Shown here: positions 26,566 to 37,101 of the stretch, piece after piece
Position numbering within the stretch: the stretch's first letter is position 1
Layout of the letters: the number at the start of each line of letters is the position of its first letter
Origin: Pseudomonas guangdongensis
Lineage (GTDB): Bacteria; Pseudomonadota; Gammaproteobacteria; Pseudomonadales; Pseudomonadaceae
Assembly (NCBI RefSeq): GCF_900105885.1
Contig: NZ_LT629780.1
Location: 2,480,001-2,544,000 of the forward strand
Length of the DNA: 64,000 nucleotides
Direction of reading: 5' to 3'
The notes under the pieces: model-generated
The model's input: the letters and a program-made list of their open reading frames with translations, nothing else
What the model was told of the DNA's origin: nothing
Database searches by the model: none
Program-made: the position numbers and the translations under genes

Positions 26566-28257
26566 TCAGAAGCTTTCCCAGTCGTCCGCAGCGGCGGTTT
26601 CGGTCTTGGCGGCAGCGCTCTTGCGTGGCATGGCCGCTGGTTTGCTCGGTGCCACCGGCGGGCGTGGCGCCGCCCGTGGAGCGGTCCCTGCGCCGCTGCG
26701 CTGCGCCTGGGCGCCGAGCTTGAAGATCGCCACCACCTCGTTGAGGCGCTGGGTCTGTTCCTGCATGCTTTGCGCCGCGGCGCTGCTCTGTTCGACCAGT
26801 GCGGCGTTCTGCTGGGTCATCTGGTCGAGCTGACCGACGGCGGTATTGACCAGGCTGATGCCGTTGCTCTGTTCGTTGGCTGCGGCGGTGATCTCGCCGA
26901 TGATGTCGGTGACCCGCTGCACGCTGGAAACGATGTCGTCCATCGTCGCGCCGGCCGAGCGCACCAGCGAGCTGCCGGCCTGTACCTGATCGACGCTGGC
27001 GCCGATCAGCGCGGTGATCTCGCGGGCTGCCTGCGAGCTCTGCTCGGCCAGGCTGCGCACGGCACTGGCCACCACGGCGAAGCCGCGACCCTGCTCGCCG
27101 GCGCGGGCCGCCTCCACCGCGGCGTTGAGGGCGAGGATGTTGGTCTGGAAGGCGATGCTGTCGATGACGCCGATGATGTCGGCGATCTTCTGGCTGCTCT
27201 GGGCGATGTCGTCCATGGTGTGCATCACCTGGCCCATCACCTCGCCGCCGTGGCGGGCCACGTCGGCGGCCGAGGTGGCCAGTTGGTCGGCCTGGCGCGC
27301 CGAGTCGGCGCTGTGTTTCACGGTGGCGGTGATCTGCTCCATGCTGCTGGCGGTTTCCTCCAGATTGCTGGCGGTGGCCTCGGTGCGGCTGGAAAGGTCC
27401 TGGTTGCCGGTGGCTACTTCGCGGCTGGCGACCTGGATGCTCTCGCTGGCCTGGCGCACTTCGGAAACCACCTTGTGCAGCGAGTCGCGCATTGCGGCCA
27501 TTTCCTGCAGCAGGACGGTGAACTCGTCGGCGCCGGTGACCGCGACCGGCTCGGCCAGGTCGTTGGCGGCGATGCGCTGGGCGACGGTGGTGGCTTCCTG
27601 CAGACGGCGGCGCAGCATGGCCATCAGCCAGAGTGTGGCGGCGACGGCAATGGCCATCACGGCCAGTACGGCGCCGAGCAGCTGGACCTGCAGGGACGCG
27701 ACGTTGTCCTCGATCATCTGGGTGCGCTGGCCGAGGATCTCCTGCTGCCAGTCGCGGGCCTCGTGGAACACGTTGACCAGCGGGGTGCGTGCGTCCAGTT
27801 GCTTGAAGGCCTGGGCGAGCTGCTCGTTGCCATCGCTCTGGCCGTTGCGGGTCAGGGCGATGAAGCCGTCCAGCGCGCCGCGGTAGGTGGCCAGATGGCG
27901 GCGCATGTCGGCGACCTGCTGGCGGGCCTTATCGGAGAAGATGTACTTGTTGAACTCCTCGATCCCTTCGCTGATCAGGGTGAGCGAGGCGTTGATCTCA
28001 TCGATGGCGACCCGGGCCTGCTCCGGCGTCTTCACCAGCATCAACTGGCGGGACTGCGAATGCATCCGCGCGATCTCGGTGCGCATGTCGGCCAGGCGCA
28101 GCACCTGCGGCACCCGGCTGTGGGAGATGTCTGCGGCCTCTTGGGCGAGTTGTTGCAGGGCGAGCCAGGTGTTCAGGCCGACTGCGGCGAAGGCCAGCAG
28201 GATCAGTGCGAAGATGGCGGCCAGGCGTGTGCCGAAGCGCGAAAAGTTCAATCCCAT
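26566..28257 (-). CDS. Methyl-accepting chemotaxis protein with C-terminal tether pentapeptide
   Basis: A 563-residue transmembrane chemoreceptor. Helix 1 is at about residues 11-31, a helical periplasmic domain of about 155 residues (four-helix-bundle type, no Cache signature) follows, helix 2 is near 190-210, then HAMP and the coiled signalling domain with the conserved tip [20 protein letters not shown]. The protein ends in DDWESF. The last five residues resemble the NWETF tether of E. coli Tar/Tsr that recruits CheR and CheB. The start [11 protein letters not shown] follows a strong GGAGAAGAA site. Ligand unknown. It lies between hemN and the cco assembly genes with its own terminator, and is probably an insertion in an otherwise conserved region. 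Confidence 0.9.
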   Translation of the reverse strand: MGLNFSRFGTRLAAIFALILLAFAAVGLNTWLALQQLAQEAADISHSRVPQVLRLADMRTEIARMHSQSRQLMLVKTPEQARVAIDEINASLTLISEGIEEFNKYIFSDKARQQVADMRRHLATYRGALDGFIALTRNGQSDGNEQLAQAFKQLDARTPLVNVFHEARDWQQEILGQRTQMIEDNVASLQVQLLGAVLAVMAIAVAATLWLMAMLRRRLQEATTVAQRIAANDLAEPVAVTGADEFTVLLQEMAAMRDSLHKVVSEVRQASESIQVASREVATGNQDLSSRTEATASNLEETASSMEQITATVKHSADSARQADQLATSAADVARHGGEVMGQVMHTMDDIAQSSQKIADIIGVIDSIAFQTNILALNAAVEAARAGEQGRGFAVVASAVRSLAEQSSQAAREITALIGASVDQVQAGSSLVRSAGATMDDIVSSVQRVTDIIGEITAAANEQSNGISLVNTAVGQLDQMTQQNAALVEQSSAAAQSMQEQTQRLNEVVAIFKLGAQAQRSGAGTAPRAAPRPPVAPSKPAAMPRKSAAAKTETAAADDWESF

Positions 28258-28444
28258 TCTGGTTCTTCTCCTTGGTATCCGTGTGCCGGGCTGCAGTTGC
28301 CTGTGGCCAGGCGGCGTTGGCTGGCCGACGTTCTGTGTTTCGACTATCTGTCGGGCGCGCAATTGTATGCCGAAACGCGCGGCAGGCAATGCTTGCGGCT
28401 GGTGTCGGCGCGGTGAGCGGGCGTGGGGGAGTGGAGGAGGCGGT

Positions 28445-29128
28445 TCAGTGGCCCATCAACCAGGCCTGGTGCGGGCCGGGCAGGGTCCAGAGGCCGAACA
28501 GGATCACCAGCAGGCCGCCGGCGATGCGCACGCCGCGCCGCCGCAGCAGGGCAGTCAGACGCTCGGCGGCCAAGCCGGTGGCCAGCAGCACCGGCAGGGT
28601 GCCGAGACCGAAGGCCAGCATCAGCAGCGCGCTGTCTAGGGCGTCCCCCTGGCTGGCGGCCCAGAGCAGGGTGCTGTACACCAGACCGCAGGGCAGCCAG
28701 CCCCACAGGGCGCCGAGCAGCAGGGCGCGCGGTGCGTTGCGCACCGGCAGCAGACGGCGGGCGAGGGGTTCGAGCCGGCGCCAGAGCAGGCGGCCGATGC
28801 CTTCGATGCGGGTCAGTCCGCTCCACCAGCCGGCCAGGTACAGGCCCATGGCGATCAGCAGCAGGCCGGCGAGCAGGCGCAGGGCAGTGGCGGCAGGGCC
28901 GCTGGCCAGTGCCCAGCCGGCGGCGCCGATCAGCAGGCCGGCGAGACCGTAGGAGGCGATGCGGCCGAAGTTGTAGGCCAGCAGCAGACCCAGGCGCCGC
29001 TGGCGCTGCTCGGCGGGGATCGCCAGGGTCAGCGCGCCCATCAGGCCGCCGCACATGCCTATGCAGTGGCCGCCGCCGAGCAGGCCGAGCACCAGGGCCG
29101 AGAGCAGCAGGGGCAGCAGTTCAGTCAC
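28445..29128 (-). CDS. Sulfite exporter TauE/SafE-type (DsbD_2-like) membrane protein
   Basis: A 227-residue protein with six or seven predicted membrane helices and the conserved GHCIGMCGG motif in the first helix (H21, C22, C26). A second [16 protein letters not shown] segment mirrors it, suggesting the internal repeat of the DsbD/TauE superfamily. It overlaps ccoS by 8 bases and closes the ccoG-H-I-S block, as its counterpart does in P. aeruginosa (PA1548). The paired Cys motifs suggest metal (copper) or thiol handling during cbb3 oxidase assembly. That role is inferred from context, not from a characterised homologue. Confidence 0.8.
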   Translation of the reverse strand: MTELLPLLLSALVLGLLGGGHCIGMCGGLMGALTLAIPAEQRQRRLGLLLAYNFGRIASYGLAGLLIGAAGWALASGPAATALRLLAGLLLIAMGLYLAGWWSGLTRIEGIGRLLWRRLEPLARRLLPVRNAPRALLLGALWGWLPCGLVYSTLLWAASQGDALDSALLMLAFGLGTLPVLLATGLAAERLTALLRRRGVRIAGGLLVILFGLWTLPGPHQAWLMGH

Positions 29129-29345
29129 GCGGCGACTCGGGTGTATCGGTCCGGGCCGCGGGCTTGTCGGCGGAGTCGCCGGAGATGCCCGCCTGGTGAC
29201 GGGGATCTTCCTCGTCGAACAGGATGCTGTGCGCCGGGCCGTCCAGATCGTCGTACTGGCCGTTGTTGACGGCCCAGAAGAACAGCCAGATGGCCAGGGC
29301 GACCACCACTACGGCAACCGGGATCAACAGGTAGAGTGCGGACAT
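29121..29345 (-). CDS. ccoS: cbb3 oxidase maturation protein CcoS
   Basis: A 74-residue protein with one N-terminal membrane helix (about residues 3-25) followed by NNGQYDDLDGPAHSILFDEED, the CcoS family signature. CcoS is needed to insert haem and copper cofactors into the cbb3 oxidase. It follows ccoI by 52 bases and overlaps the next membrane protein gene. Confidence 0.95.
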   Translation of the reverse strand: MSALYLLIPVAVVVVALAIWLFFWAVNNGQYDDLDGPAHSILFDEEDPRHQAGISGDSADKPAARTDTPESPRD

Positions 29346-29397
29346 GGGGGTCTCCGATGGGCGGGCGCGGCGCCGCGCCGTGGCTGGACGAGGCGCA

Positions 29398-31851
29398 TCA
29401 GGCGGCCTGTGCCGCAGGGGCGGGCGCTGTGGCGACCGGGCGCGGCGGGGTGCTTACCCGGCTCAGGCGCAGGGCATTGACCACCACCACCAGCGAACTG
29501 AGCGACATGCCGATCGCCGCCCACCCCGGAGTGATCCAGCCCAGGGCGGCGAAGGGCAGTACCAGGCCATTGTACAGACAGGCCCAGCCGAGGTTCTCGA
29601 CGATGATGCGGCGGGTGCGGCGCGCCACGTCCATGGCCTGCACCAGACTGTCCAGGCGGTTGGAGAGCAGCACGGCGTCGGCGCTGGTCTTGGCCAGGTC
29701 GGTGGCGCTGCCCATGGCCACGCTGATGTCGGCTCCGGCCAGGACCGGCACGTCGTTGACGCCATCGCCGAGCATCAGCACGCGATGGCCGGCTTGGTGC
29801 AGTTCGCGCAGCACGGCGAGCTTGGCGTCGGGTGTCAGGCCGCCGCGGGCATCGCCGATTCCCAGCTCGCGAGCCACGCTGGCGACCATCGGCGAGCTGT
29901 CGCCGGACAGCAGCAGGACTTGCCAGCCGCGCTGGCGGGCGGCCTGCATCAGCAGGACGGCGTCGTCGCGCAGGCGGTCGTCGAGACGGAACCAGGCCAG
30001 TGCTCCCCGGGTATCGCCGAGCAGCAGCCACTGGCCCGGCTCGTCGGGCATCGGGGCTGCCGGGGTGCCGCTCAGGGCGCAGACGAAATCGCTCTGGCCG
30101 ATGCGCAGCAGGCGCCCTTCGACCTCGCCTTCCAGCCCTTTGCCCGGCTCGCTGCGCAGCGCCTCGGCGCTCAGCAGCGAGCGGCCGAAGGCGCGAGCGA
30201 TCGGGTGTTCGGAGCGCTGTTCGAGGGCCGCGGCCAGACGCAGGCAGGCATCGCCATCGAGCGCGGTCAAGGGGCGGATCTCGCGCAGGGTCAGGCGACC
30301 CTCGGTCAGGGTGCCGGTCTTGTCGACGATCAGGGTGTCGACATGGTTGAGGCTTTCCAGCACATGGCCGCGGGTGACCAGCAGGCCGAGCTTGTGCAGG
30401 CTGCCGGTGGCGGTGGTGAGTGCGGTCGGGGTGGCCAGCGACAGCGCGCAGGGGCAGGTGGCCACCAGCAGGGCGAGAACGACCCAGAAGGCCCGCTCGC
30501 TGTCGAGCTGCCACCAGAGCAGGCCGACCGCAGCGGCGGTGAGCAGCACGATGACCAGGAACCACTGTGCGACCCGGTCGGCCAGTTCGGCCAGACGCGG
30601 CTTGTCGGCCTGGGCCCGTTCGAGCAGGCGGACGATAGCGGACAGGCGGGTATCGTCGCCCAGCGCCTCGACCTGCAGGGTCAGCGGGCCCTCGATGTTC
30701 AGGGTGCCGGCGGTGACCGGCTGGCCGGCCTGGCGTGGTTGCGGCAGGTACTCGCCGGTGAGCAGCGACTCGTCGATGCTCGACTGGCCGGCGAGGATGC
30801 GCGCATCGGCCGGGATCACCGCACCGGGCGGCACCAGAACCTCATCGCCGACCCTGAGTTCGCTGAGCAGGATGCGCTGGCTGTGGCCCTGTGCGTCGAG
30901 GCGCAGGCAGGATGCCGGCAGCAGGTTGACCAGCTGGGCGGTGACCTGGGCGGTACGCTCGCGGGCGCGGCGTTCCAGGTAACGTCCGGCGAGGAGGAAC
31001 AGGGCGAACATGCCGACGGCGTCGAAGTACAGCTCGCCGACGCCGGTAATGGTCGACCACAGGCCGGCGAGGTAGGCGCCGCCGATGGCCAGTGACACCG
31101 AGACGTCCATGGTCAGGTGGCGGGTGCGCAGGTCGCGCAGGGCGCCGCGGAAGAACTGGCCGCAGCAATAGAAGACGATCGGGGTGGTGAGGAACAGGCT
31201 GGTCCAGCGCAGGATGCTGTCCATGTCGGCGCTGAGGTCGATGTTGAACTCCGGCCAGGTGGCCATGGCGGCCATCATCACCTGCATCCACAGCAGGCCG
31301 GCGACGCCGAGCTGGCGCATGGCCTTGCGGTTCTCCTGCTGCATCCGCTCGGCCGCGGCATCGGCCTGGTAGGGGTGCGCCGCATAGCCGATCCGGCGCA
31401 GTTCGGCGAGCAACTGGCTGAGCGGCAGGCGCGCGCCGTCCCACTCGACCTGCAGGCGGTGGTTGGACAGGTTGAGATTGGCTTGGGTGACGCCGGGCAG
31501 TTTCTTCAGGTGATGCTCGATCAGCCAGCCGCAGGCGGCGCAGCTGATGCCCTCGATCAACAGGCAGGTCTGGCTCTGCTCGCCCTGGCGCTCGACCAGG
31601 GTCTGCTGCACGTCGGGGCGGTCGTAGAGGGCCAGTTCGTCGGCCAGGACCTTGGGCAGGGCCTCGGGGTTGGCGGCGCTTTCGCTGCGGTGGCGGTAGT
31701 AGCTTTCCAGTCCGCCGGCGACGATGGCCTCGGCCACCGCCTGGCAGCCCGGGCAGCACATGGCCCGCGACTCGCCGAGTACCTGGGCGTGGTACGGGCT
31801 GCCGGCAGGCACCGGCAGCCCGCAGTGGTAGCAGGGCAGGGGAGTGGCCAT
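29398..31851 (-). CDS. ccoI: Copper-exporting P1B ATPase for cbb3 oxidase assembly
   Basis: An 817-residue heavy-metal ATPase (CcoI/FixI). The N terminus has a Cys-rich patch (CYHCGLPV, CCPGCQAV) and a metal-binding domain with SCAACGWLIEHHL. The membrane metal motif C466-P467-C468 (TCPCALSLATP), the phosphorylation motif DKTGTLTEG, HP in SEHPIARAF and the hinge GDGVNDVPVLAGA are all present. It exports copper toward the periplasm for insertion into the CcoN active site. Neighbours ccoH (8 bases upstream) and ccoS support this over a general copper-resistance pump. Confidence 0.95.
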   Translation of the reverse strand: MATPLPCYHCGLPVPAGSPYHAQVLGESRAMCCPGCQAVAEAIVAGGLESYYRHRSESAANPEALPKVLADELALYDRPDVQQTLVERQGEQSQTCLLIEGISCAACGWLIEHHLKKLPGVTQANLNLSNHRLQVEWDGARLPLSQLLAELRRIGYAAHPYQADAAAERMQQENRKAMRQLGVAGLLWMQVMMAAMATWPEFNIDLSADMDSILRWTSLFLTTPIVFYCCGQFFRGALRDLRTRHLTMDVSVSLAIGGAYLAGLWSTITGVGELYFDAVGMFALFLLAGRYLERRARERTAQVTAQLVNLLPASCLRLDAQGHSQRILLSELRVGDEVLVPPGAVIPADARILAGQSSIDESLLTGEYLPQPRQAGQPVTAGTLNIEGPLTLQVEALGDDTRLSAIVRLLERAQADKPRLAELADRVAQWFLVIVLLTAAAVGLLWWQLDSERAFWVVLALLVATCPCALSLATPTALTTATGSLHKLGLLVTRGHVLESLNHVDTLIVDKTGTLTEGRLTLREIRPLTALDGDACLRLAAALEQRSEHPIARAFGRSLLSAEALRSEPGKGLEGEVEGRLLRIGQSDFVCALSGTPAAPMPDEPGQWLLLGDTRGALAWFRLDDRLRDDAVLLMQAARQRGWQVLLLSGDSSPMVASVARELGIGDARGGLTPDAKLAVLRELHQAGHRVLMLGDGVNDVPVLAGADISVAMGSATDLAKTSADAVLLSNRLDSLVQAMDVARRTRRIIVENLGWACLYNGLVLPFAALGWITPGWAAIGMSLSSLVVVVNALRLSRVSTPPRPVATAPAPAAQAA

Positions 31852-31859
31852 GGCGGCTG

Positions 31860-32366
31860 TCAGTGGGACAGTTCGATCGGGCGGCGGTCTTCCAGCACGA
31901 ACTCGTCGAACAGGCGCCAGTCTTCGCGGCCCTCGCTGCCGATCAGCTCGACGAAGCGGCGACCGCTGACGGCGTCCTGCATCTGGCCCTGATAGAGGCC
32001 TGCCTGCCCGGCGACCGGTTGGAGGATGACCCGGCGGTCACGTTCCGGTTGGGTCGGGGAAATCAGGTTGAGCACCAGTTGCGCCGGCTGGCTGATCCCG
32101 CTCAGGGTCAGTTCGGCAGTGCCTTGGTGCTCGTCGAGGATCAGGGTGGCGCGCATGCCCAGGCGCTCGGCCAGGTGTTCGCGCTGCAGCGAAGTGTTGA
32201 TGCCTTTGCCGACGTCGTAATAGTTGTCGGCGACCAGGGTGTCCGCGTTACGGGTGGCAACGACCAGCAGCGATATTCCGAGAACCACCGAGGTTGCCAG
32301 GATGGCGATGATGAACCAGGCCCAGAATTGCGTGTACCAGCGGGTGGTGGTCTCGGAGTTTCGCAT
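31860..32366 (-). CDS. ccoH: cbb3 oxidase assembly protein CcoH (FixH)
   Basis: A 168-residue protein with one membrane helix (about residues 12-33) and a periplasmic domain. [21 protein letters not shown] and the [13 protein letters not shown] segment are characteristic of FixH/CcoH. It interacts with CcoN and early assembly intermediates. It lies 12 bases after ccoG and 8 before ccoI, in the conserved ccoGHIS order. Confidence 0.93.
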   Translation of the reverse strand: MRNSETTTRWYTQFWAWFIIAILATSVVLGISLLVVATRNADTLVADNYYDVGKGINTSLQREHLAERLGMRATLILDEHQGTAELTLSGISQPAQLVLNLISPTQPERDRRVILQPVAGQAGLYQGQMQDAVSGRRFVELIGSEGREDWRLFDEFVLEDRRPIELSH

Positions 32367-32378
32367 GCGTGCTCTCTG

Positions 32379-33797
32379 TCAGCGGACGCGCGGGCCGATG
32401 AAGCGGCTTTCGGCGTCGAAGGTTTTACCGGGAAGGTCGGCGGCCTTGATTGTAAAGAGAATCTCGTTGGTGCTGGAAGGCAGCTGTTCCGGATCGATGG
32501 ACAGTTCCACCGGCACCGAGAGGATCTCGCCGGCTGTGGCGAGGACTTCGCGCTTGCCTTCGTAGACCAGTCCGTCGAGGCCTTCTACCCCGATGCTGTA
32601 GACGTGATCGCGCTGGTCCTTGTTCATGATCTTCAGGGTGTAGACGTTCTCGATGCGGCCTTCCTCGTTCTCGCGGTACAGCACGCGGTCCTTGATCACG
32701 TCCAGCTCGGCCAGCGGGCGCATTACCAGCGCGGTACCGAAGGCGCCCATCATGATCAGCAGGGCGATGGCGTAGCCGATCAGGCGCGGGCGGGCGAGGT
32801 GGGTCTTCTGGCCGCTGAGGTTGTGCTCGGTGGTGTAGCTGACCAGGCCGCGCGGGTAACCCATCTTGTCCATGATGCTGTCGCAGGCGTCGACGCAGGC
32901 GGCGCAACCGATACAGGCGATCTGCAGGCCGTTGCGGATGTCGATGCCGGTCGGGCAGACATGCACGCACATCTTGCAGTCGATGCAGTCGCCCAGGCCC
33001 TGGGCCTTGTAGTCGGCATCCTTCTTGCGCGGGCCGCGCTGTTCGCCGCGGTTCGGGTCGTAGGAGACGATCAGGGTGTCCTTGTCGAACATCACGCTCT
33101 GGAAGCGCGAGTACGGGCACATGTGGATGCACACCTGCTCGCGCAGCCAGCCGGCGTTGCCGTAGGTGGCGAGGGTGAAGAAGCCGAACCAGAACAGCGC
33201 CCAGCCGTCGATGTTGAAGGTCAGCAGGTCGACGGTCAGCTGGCGGATCGGGGTGAAGTAGCCGACGAAAGTCAGTGCCGTGGCGGCGGCGACCAGCAGC
33301 CAGATGGCGTGCTTGGCGGCCTTGCGCAGGAACTTCTCGGCGCTCATGGGTTGCTTGTCGAGCTTCATACGCTGGTTGCGGTCACCCTCGGTGACCTTCT
33401 CGGCCCACATGAAGACCCAGGTCCAGACGCTCTGCGGGCAGGTGTAGCCGCACCACACGCGTCCGGCGAAGACGGTGATGAAGAACAGGCCGAAGGCGCA
33501 GATGATCAGGAGCCAGGACAGCAGCATGAAGTCCTGCGGCCAGAAGGTGGCGCCGAAGATGTAGAACTTGCGTTCGGGTAGGTTCCACCAGACGGCCTGG
33601 CGGTCGCCCCAGTTGAGCCAGGCGGTGCCGAAGAACATGAGGAACAGGAAGGCGCCGCTGATCAGGCGGATGTTGCGGAACAGGCCGGTGAAAGCCTTGG
33701 TGTAGATCATCTCGCGCTTGGCGTAGAGGTCGACGCTCTCGCCTTTCTTGGCGGGGGAGGGGGGGGTTACGTCCTTAACAGGAATCTGATCGCTCAT
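32379..33797 (-). CDS. ccoG: cbb3 oxidase accessory protein CcoG (RdxA, Cu(II) reductase)
   Basis: A 472-residue membrane ferredoxin-like protein. About five helices are visible in the first 220 residues, including the CGYTCPQSVWTWVF motif. Two [4Fe-4S] motifs (CIDCKMCVHVCPTGID and CIGCAACVDACDSIMDKM) follow, then a further helix and a C-terminal immunoglobulin-like domain. CcoG reduces Cu(II) to Cu(I) for delivery to the cbb3 oxidase. It heads the ccoGHIS group and follows the ccoNOQP-1 operon by 138 bases; the gap contains an imperfect GC hairpin near 33831-33857 that may terminate the oxidase transcript. Confidence 0.95.
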   Translation of the reverse strand: MSDQIPVKDVTPPSPAKKGESVDLYAKREMIYTKAFTGLFRNIRLISGAFLFLMFFGTAWLNWGDRQAVWWNLPERKFYIFGATFWPQDFMLLSWLLIICAFGLFFITVFAGRVWCGYTCPQSVWTWVFMWAEKVTEGDRNQRMKLDKQPMSAEKFLRKAAKHAIWLLVAAATALTFVGYFTPIRQLTVDLLTFNIDGWALFWFGFFTLATYGNAGWLREQVCIHMCPYSRFQSVMFDKDTLIVSYDPNRGEQRGPRKKDADYKAQGLGDCIDCKMCVHVCPTGIDIRNGLQIACIGCAACVDACDSIMDKMGYPRGLVSYTTEHNLSGQKTHLARPRLIGYAIALLIMMGAFGTALVMRPLAELDVIKDRVLYRENEEGRIENVYTLKIMNKDQRDHVYSIGVEGLDGLVYEGKREVLATAGEILSVPVELSIDPEQLPSSTNEILFTIKAADLPGKTFDAESRFIGPRVR

Positions 33798-33935
33798 CGG
33801 TCTCTACCACGGCTGGAGAAGGAGGTGCCCCGGCCGGTACTTGGCCGACCGGGGTCAATTCACCTGTTTTGCAATGGTACGCCTAATGGCGGGCGGCTGC
33901 ATGCGACGGGTGGTCGCGCGACAGCCGCACGGGTC

Positions 33936-34850
33936 TTACTGTTGCTCAGCCTTTTGCGACAGGCTGTAGACGTACGCTGCGAGCAGGTGAACCTTGTCGT
34001 TGCCGAGAATCTCGTTCTGGGCGGGCATCACGCCGTTACGACCGTGGCGCAGGGTCTGCTGCACCTGGGCGAAGCTGGAACCGTACAGCCATACGCGGTC
34101 GGTCAGGTTCGGCGCGCCCATCAGCGGATTACCCTTGGCCTCGACACCGTGACAGGCTACACAGTTGGTGGCGTAGATCTGTTGACCGGCGGCAAGGTCG
34201 ATGCCTTCGGGGTTCTTGAGGTCGCTCAGGCTGCGGATGTAGCCGGCAACGTTGCGGATACCCTCTTCGCCCAGTACGTCCTTCCAGGCCGGCATGGCTG
34301 CCTGGCGACCGCCGAGGATGGTGGTCTTGATGGTGTCGGCTTCGCCGCCCCACAGCCAGTCGTGGTCGGTCAGGTTGGGGAAGCCGTAGGCGCCCTTGGC
34401 GTCCGAGCCATGGCACACCGAGCAGTTGGAGGCGAACAGGCGAGCGCCCATCTTCAGGGCCTGCTCGTCCTTGGCCACTTCGGCCACCGGCATGGCGGCG
34501 TATTTGGCATACAGCGGGCCGTATTGCTCGTCGGCGCGCGCCATTTCCTTCTTCCACTGGTTGACACCGGTCCAGCCATCCTCATAGCCCGGCAGCACGC
34601 CCTTCCACTTGCCCAGGCCCGGGTAGAGGGCCAGATAGCCGACGGAGAAGATTAGGGTGCCGACGAACAGCAGGAACCACCAGCGCGGCAGCGGATTGTC
34701 GTATTCCTCGATGCCGTCGAAGGTGTGACCCATGGTCTGGTCGGTGGTGTCGGGGCGCTGGCCCTTGCGGGTCGCGAAGATCAGCCATGTCAACGCCAGC
34801 AAGGTGCCGACGGTGAGGATGGTGATGTACAGACTCCAAAAGGTAGTCAT
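33936..34850 (-). CDS. ccoP1: cbb3 cytochrome c oxidase subunit CcoP-1
   Basis: The 304-residue dihaem subunit. Two N-terminal membrane helices with [22 protein letters not shown] between them are typical. Two CxxCH haem sites follow: [11 protein letters not shown] and [11 protein letters not shown], with distal Met ligands in AMPAWKD and VMPAQNE. It receives electrons from soluble cytochromes c. Its start overlaps ccoQ-1 by four bases. The first 130 residues closely resemble CcoP-2, but the haem domains have diverged. Confidence 0.96.
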   Translation of the reverse strand: MTTFWSLYITILTVGTLLALTWLIFATRKGQRPDTTDQTMGHTFDGIEEYDNPLPRWWFLLFVGTLIFSVGYLALYPGLGKWKGVLPGYEDGWTGVNQWKKEMARADEQYGPLYAKYAAMPVAEVAKDEQALKMGARLFASNCSVCHGSDAKGAYGFPNLTDHDWLWGGEADTIKTTILGGRQAAMPAWKDVLGEEGIRNVAGYIRSLSDLKNPEGIDLAAGQQIYATNCVACHGVEAKGNPLMGAPNLTDRVWLYGSSFAQVQQTLRHGRNGVMPAQNEILGNDKVHLLAAYVYSLSQKAEQQ

Positions 34851-35041
34851 TCTTTATTGCTCCTGGAAGCGTGCTCGTCGCTCGTGGGCTTCTCGGGCGT
34901 CTCTGGTTCGTCGGCGAACGGCAGGTTGGCGGCTTCGTCGAAGTTTTTCTTGCGCTTGCCGCTGAATGCCCACAGCAGCAAGCCCGCGAAGGCGATCAGT
35001 ACCAGGGCAGTGCCCAGGCCACGCAGAGTCCCGATTTCCAT
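34847..35041 (-). CDS. ccoQ1: cbb3 oxidase small subunit CcoQ
   Basis: A 64-residue protein with one membrane helix (about residues 8-26) ending in [18 protein letters not shown], the usual CcoQ signature. It stabilises the oxidase, chiefly the CcoP interaction. It lies 6 bases after ccoO-1 and overlaps ccoP-1. The second operon has no equivalent. Confidence 0.93.
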   Translation of the reverse strand: MEIGTLRGLGTALVLIAFAGLLLWAFSGKRKKNFDEAANLPFADEPETPEKPTSDEHASRSNKE

Positions 35042-35047
35042 GGCGAG

Positions 35048-35659
35048 TTACCGTTTGTTCTTGATGCTGGTGCCGAGGACCTGCAGGTACGCGACGAGCG
35101 CGTCCATTTCGGTCTTGCCCTTGACCGCGTCGCGGGCGCCGGCGATGTCCTCGTCGGTGTACGGCACGCCCAGGGTACGCAGGGCTTCCATCTTGGCCGC
35201 GGTGTGCTTGCCGTCGAGCTGATGCTCGACCAGCCACGGGTAGGACGGCATCTTCGACTCGGGCACGACGTTGCGCGGGTTGTAGAGGTGCGCGCGGTGC
35301 CAGTCGTCGGAGTAGCGGCCGCCGACGCGGGCCAGGTCCGGACCGGTACGCTTGGAACCCCAGAGGAACGGATGGTCGTAGACGCTCTCGCCGGCGACCG
35401 AGTAGTGGCCGTAGCGCTCGGTCTCGGCGCGGAACGGGCGGACCATCTGCGAGTGGCAGCCGACGCAGCCTTCCTTGATGTAGATGTCGCGGCCTTCCAG
35501 CTGCAGCGCGGTATAGGGCTTGAGGCCCTCGACGGGCTCGGTGGTTTCCTTCTGGAAGAACAGCGGGACGATCTGGGTCAGACCGCCGATGCTGACGGCG
35601 AGGACCATCAGCAGGGCCATCAGGCCGATGTTCTTCTCGATGATTTCATGATTCTTCAT
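35048..35659 (-). CDS. ccoO1: cbb3 cytochrome c oxidase subunit CcoO-1
   Basis: A 203-residue monohaem cytochrome c anchored by one N-terminal helix (about 11-30). The haem site is [15 protein letters not shown] and the distal Met ligand is in ESKMPSYPW. It passes electrons from CcoP to CcoN. The protein is identical, residue for residue, to CcoO-2 at 38394-39005. Its ATG overlaps the ccoN-1 stop by one base. Confidence 0.97.
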   Translation of the reverse strand: MKNHEIIEKNIGLMALLMVLAVSIGGLTQIVPLFFQKETTEPVEGLKPYTALQLEGRDIYIKEGCVGCHSQMVRPFRAETERYGHYSVAGESVYDHPFLWGSKRTGPDLARVGGRYSDDWHRAHLYNPRNVVPESKMPSYPWLVEHQLDGKHTAAKMEALRTLGVPYTDEDIAGARDAVKGKTEMDALVAYLQVLGTSIKNKR

Positions 35660-36501
35660 CAGTGGGCTCCTTGAACCACGAACTGCTCGGCGGCGGCCAT
35701 TTCATTGGCCTTGGCCACACGCACGGTGCGCCAGGTGTTGTAAGCCATCAGCAGCATGCCGGTGAGGAAGAAGGCGCCGCCGATCATGCGGACCAGGAAG
35801 CCGGGGTGGCTGGCTTCGAGGGCTTCGACGAAGGAGTAGGTGAGGGTACCGTCCTCGTTGACCGCACGCCACATCAGGCCCTGGGCGATGCCGTTGACCC
35901 ACATGGAGGCGATGTACAGCACGGTGCCGATGGTGGCGAGCCAGAAGTGGGCGTTGATCAGGGGGATGCTGTGCATCTCCTTGCGGCCGAACACTTTCGG
36001 GATCAGGTGGTACAGCGAGCCGATGGACACCATGGCGACCCAGCCGAGGGCGCCGGCGTGGACGTGGCCGATGGTCCAGTCGGTGTAGTGGGACAGTGCG
36101 TTGACGGTCTTGATGGCCATCATCGGGCCTTCGAAGGTGGACATGCCGTAGAAGGCGAGGGAGACCACCAGGAAGCGCAGGATCGGGTCATGGCGCAGTT
36201 TGTGCCAGGCCCCGGAGAGGGTCATCATGCCGTTGATCATGCCACCCCAGCTCGGCGCCAGCAGGATCACCGACATCACCATGCCCAGGCCCTGGGCCCA
36301 GTCGGGCAGGGCGGTGTAGTGCAGGTGGTGCGGGCCGGCCCAGATGTACAGGGTGATCAGCGCCCAGAAGTGGACGATGGACAGGCGGTAGGAGTAGACC
36401 GGGCGCTCGGCCTGCTTGGGCACGAAGTAGTACATCATGCCGAGGAAGCCGGTGGTGAGGAAGAAGCCCACAGCGTTGTGGCCGTACCACCACTGGATCA
36501 T
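35055..36501 (-). repeat. Near-identical copy A of the ccoO/ccoN tract
   Basis: This stretch of about 1447 bp matches 38401-39847 at a constant offset of 3346 bp, with fewer than twenty substitutions seen by eye. It covers all but the last few bases of ccoO and the 3' two fifths to two thirds of ccoN. Flanking ccoP and 5' ccoN sequences are clearly more diverged, which points to recent gene conversion. Confidence 0.9.
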
Positions 36502-37101
36502 GGCGTCGGTGGCACCGCTATACATCGAGTAGGACTTGAACAGGGTGACCGGGATCTCCATGTTGTTGACGATGTGCAGCATCGCCGTCACCAGGATGAA
36601 GGCGCCGAAGAACCAGTTGCCCACGTAGATGTGCTTGGCCTGGCGCTTCATCACGGTGCCGAAGAACACCACCGCGTAGGAGACCCACACCACGGCGATC
36701 AGAATGTCGATCGGCCACTCCAGTTCGGCGTACTCCTTGGAGGAAGTGAACCCCTGCGGCAGGGTGATCACTGCCAGCACGATCACCGCCTGCCAGCCCC
36801 AGAACACGAAGGAGGCAAGGGCGTCGCTGAACAAGCGGGTCTGGCAGGTGCGCTGCACCACGTAGAAGGAGGTGGCCATCAGGGCACAACCACCGAAGGC
36901 GAAGATCACCGCGTTGGTGTGCAGGGGGCGCAGGCGGCCGAAGCTGGTCCAGGGCAGGTCGAAGTTCAGGCTCGGCCATACCAACTGGGCAGCGATCAGG
37001 ACACCTAGGCCCATTCCTATGACCCCCCAGATCACCGTCATGATGGCGAACTGGCGGACCACCTTATAGTTATAAGCAGTCTGACTGATTGCTGTACTCA
37101 T
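35659..37101 (-). CDS. ccoN1: cbb3 cytochrome c oxidase catalytic subunit CcoN-1
   Basis: The 480-residue haem-copper catalytic subunit with about twelve membrane helices. Visible ligands and motifs include [40 protein letters not shown] (copper-site His and the cross-linked Tyr) and [31 protein letters not shown]. It reduces oxygen to water with high affinity and pumps protons. The start [13 protein letters not shown] equals the paralogue in length; an upstream in-frame ATG would add 26 residues. No Anr box is evident upstream, in keeping with the constitutive cco-1 operon of P. aeruginosa. Confidence 0.97.
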   Translation of the reverse strand: MSTAISQTAYNYKVVRQFAIMTVIWGVIGMGLGVLIAAQLVWPSLNFDLPWTSFGRLRPLHTNAVIFAFGGCALMATSFYVVQRTCQTRLFSDALASFVFWGWQAVIVLAVITLPQGFTSSKEYAELEWPIDILIAVVWVSYAVVFFGTVMKRQAKHIYVGNWFFGAFILVTAMLHIVNNMEIPVTLFKSYSMYSGATDAMIQWWYGHNAVGFFLTTGFLGMMYYFVPKQAERPVYSYRLSIVHFWALITLYIWAGPHHLHYTALPDWAQGLGMVMSVILLAPSWGGMINGMMTLSGAWHKLRHDPILRFLVVSLAFYGMSTFEGPMMAIKTVNALSHYTDWTIGHVHAGALGWVAMVSIGSLYHLIPKVFGRKEMHSIPLINAHFWLATIGTVLYIASMWVNGIAQGLMWRAVNEDGTLTYSFVEALEASHPGFLVRMIGGAFFLTGMLLMAYNTWRTVRVAKANEMAAAEQFVVQGAH

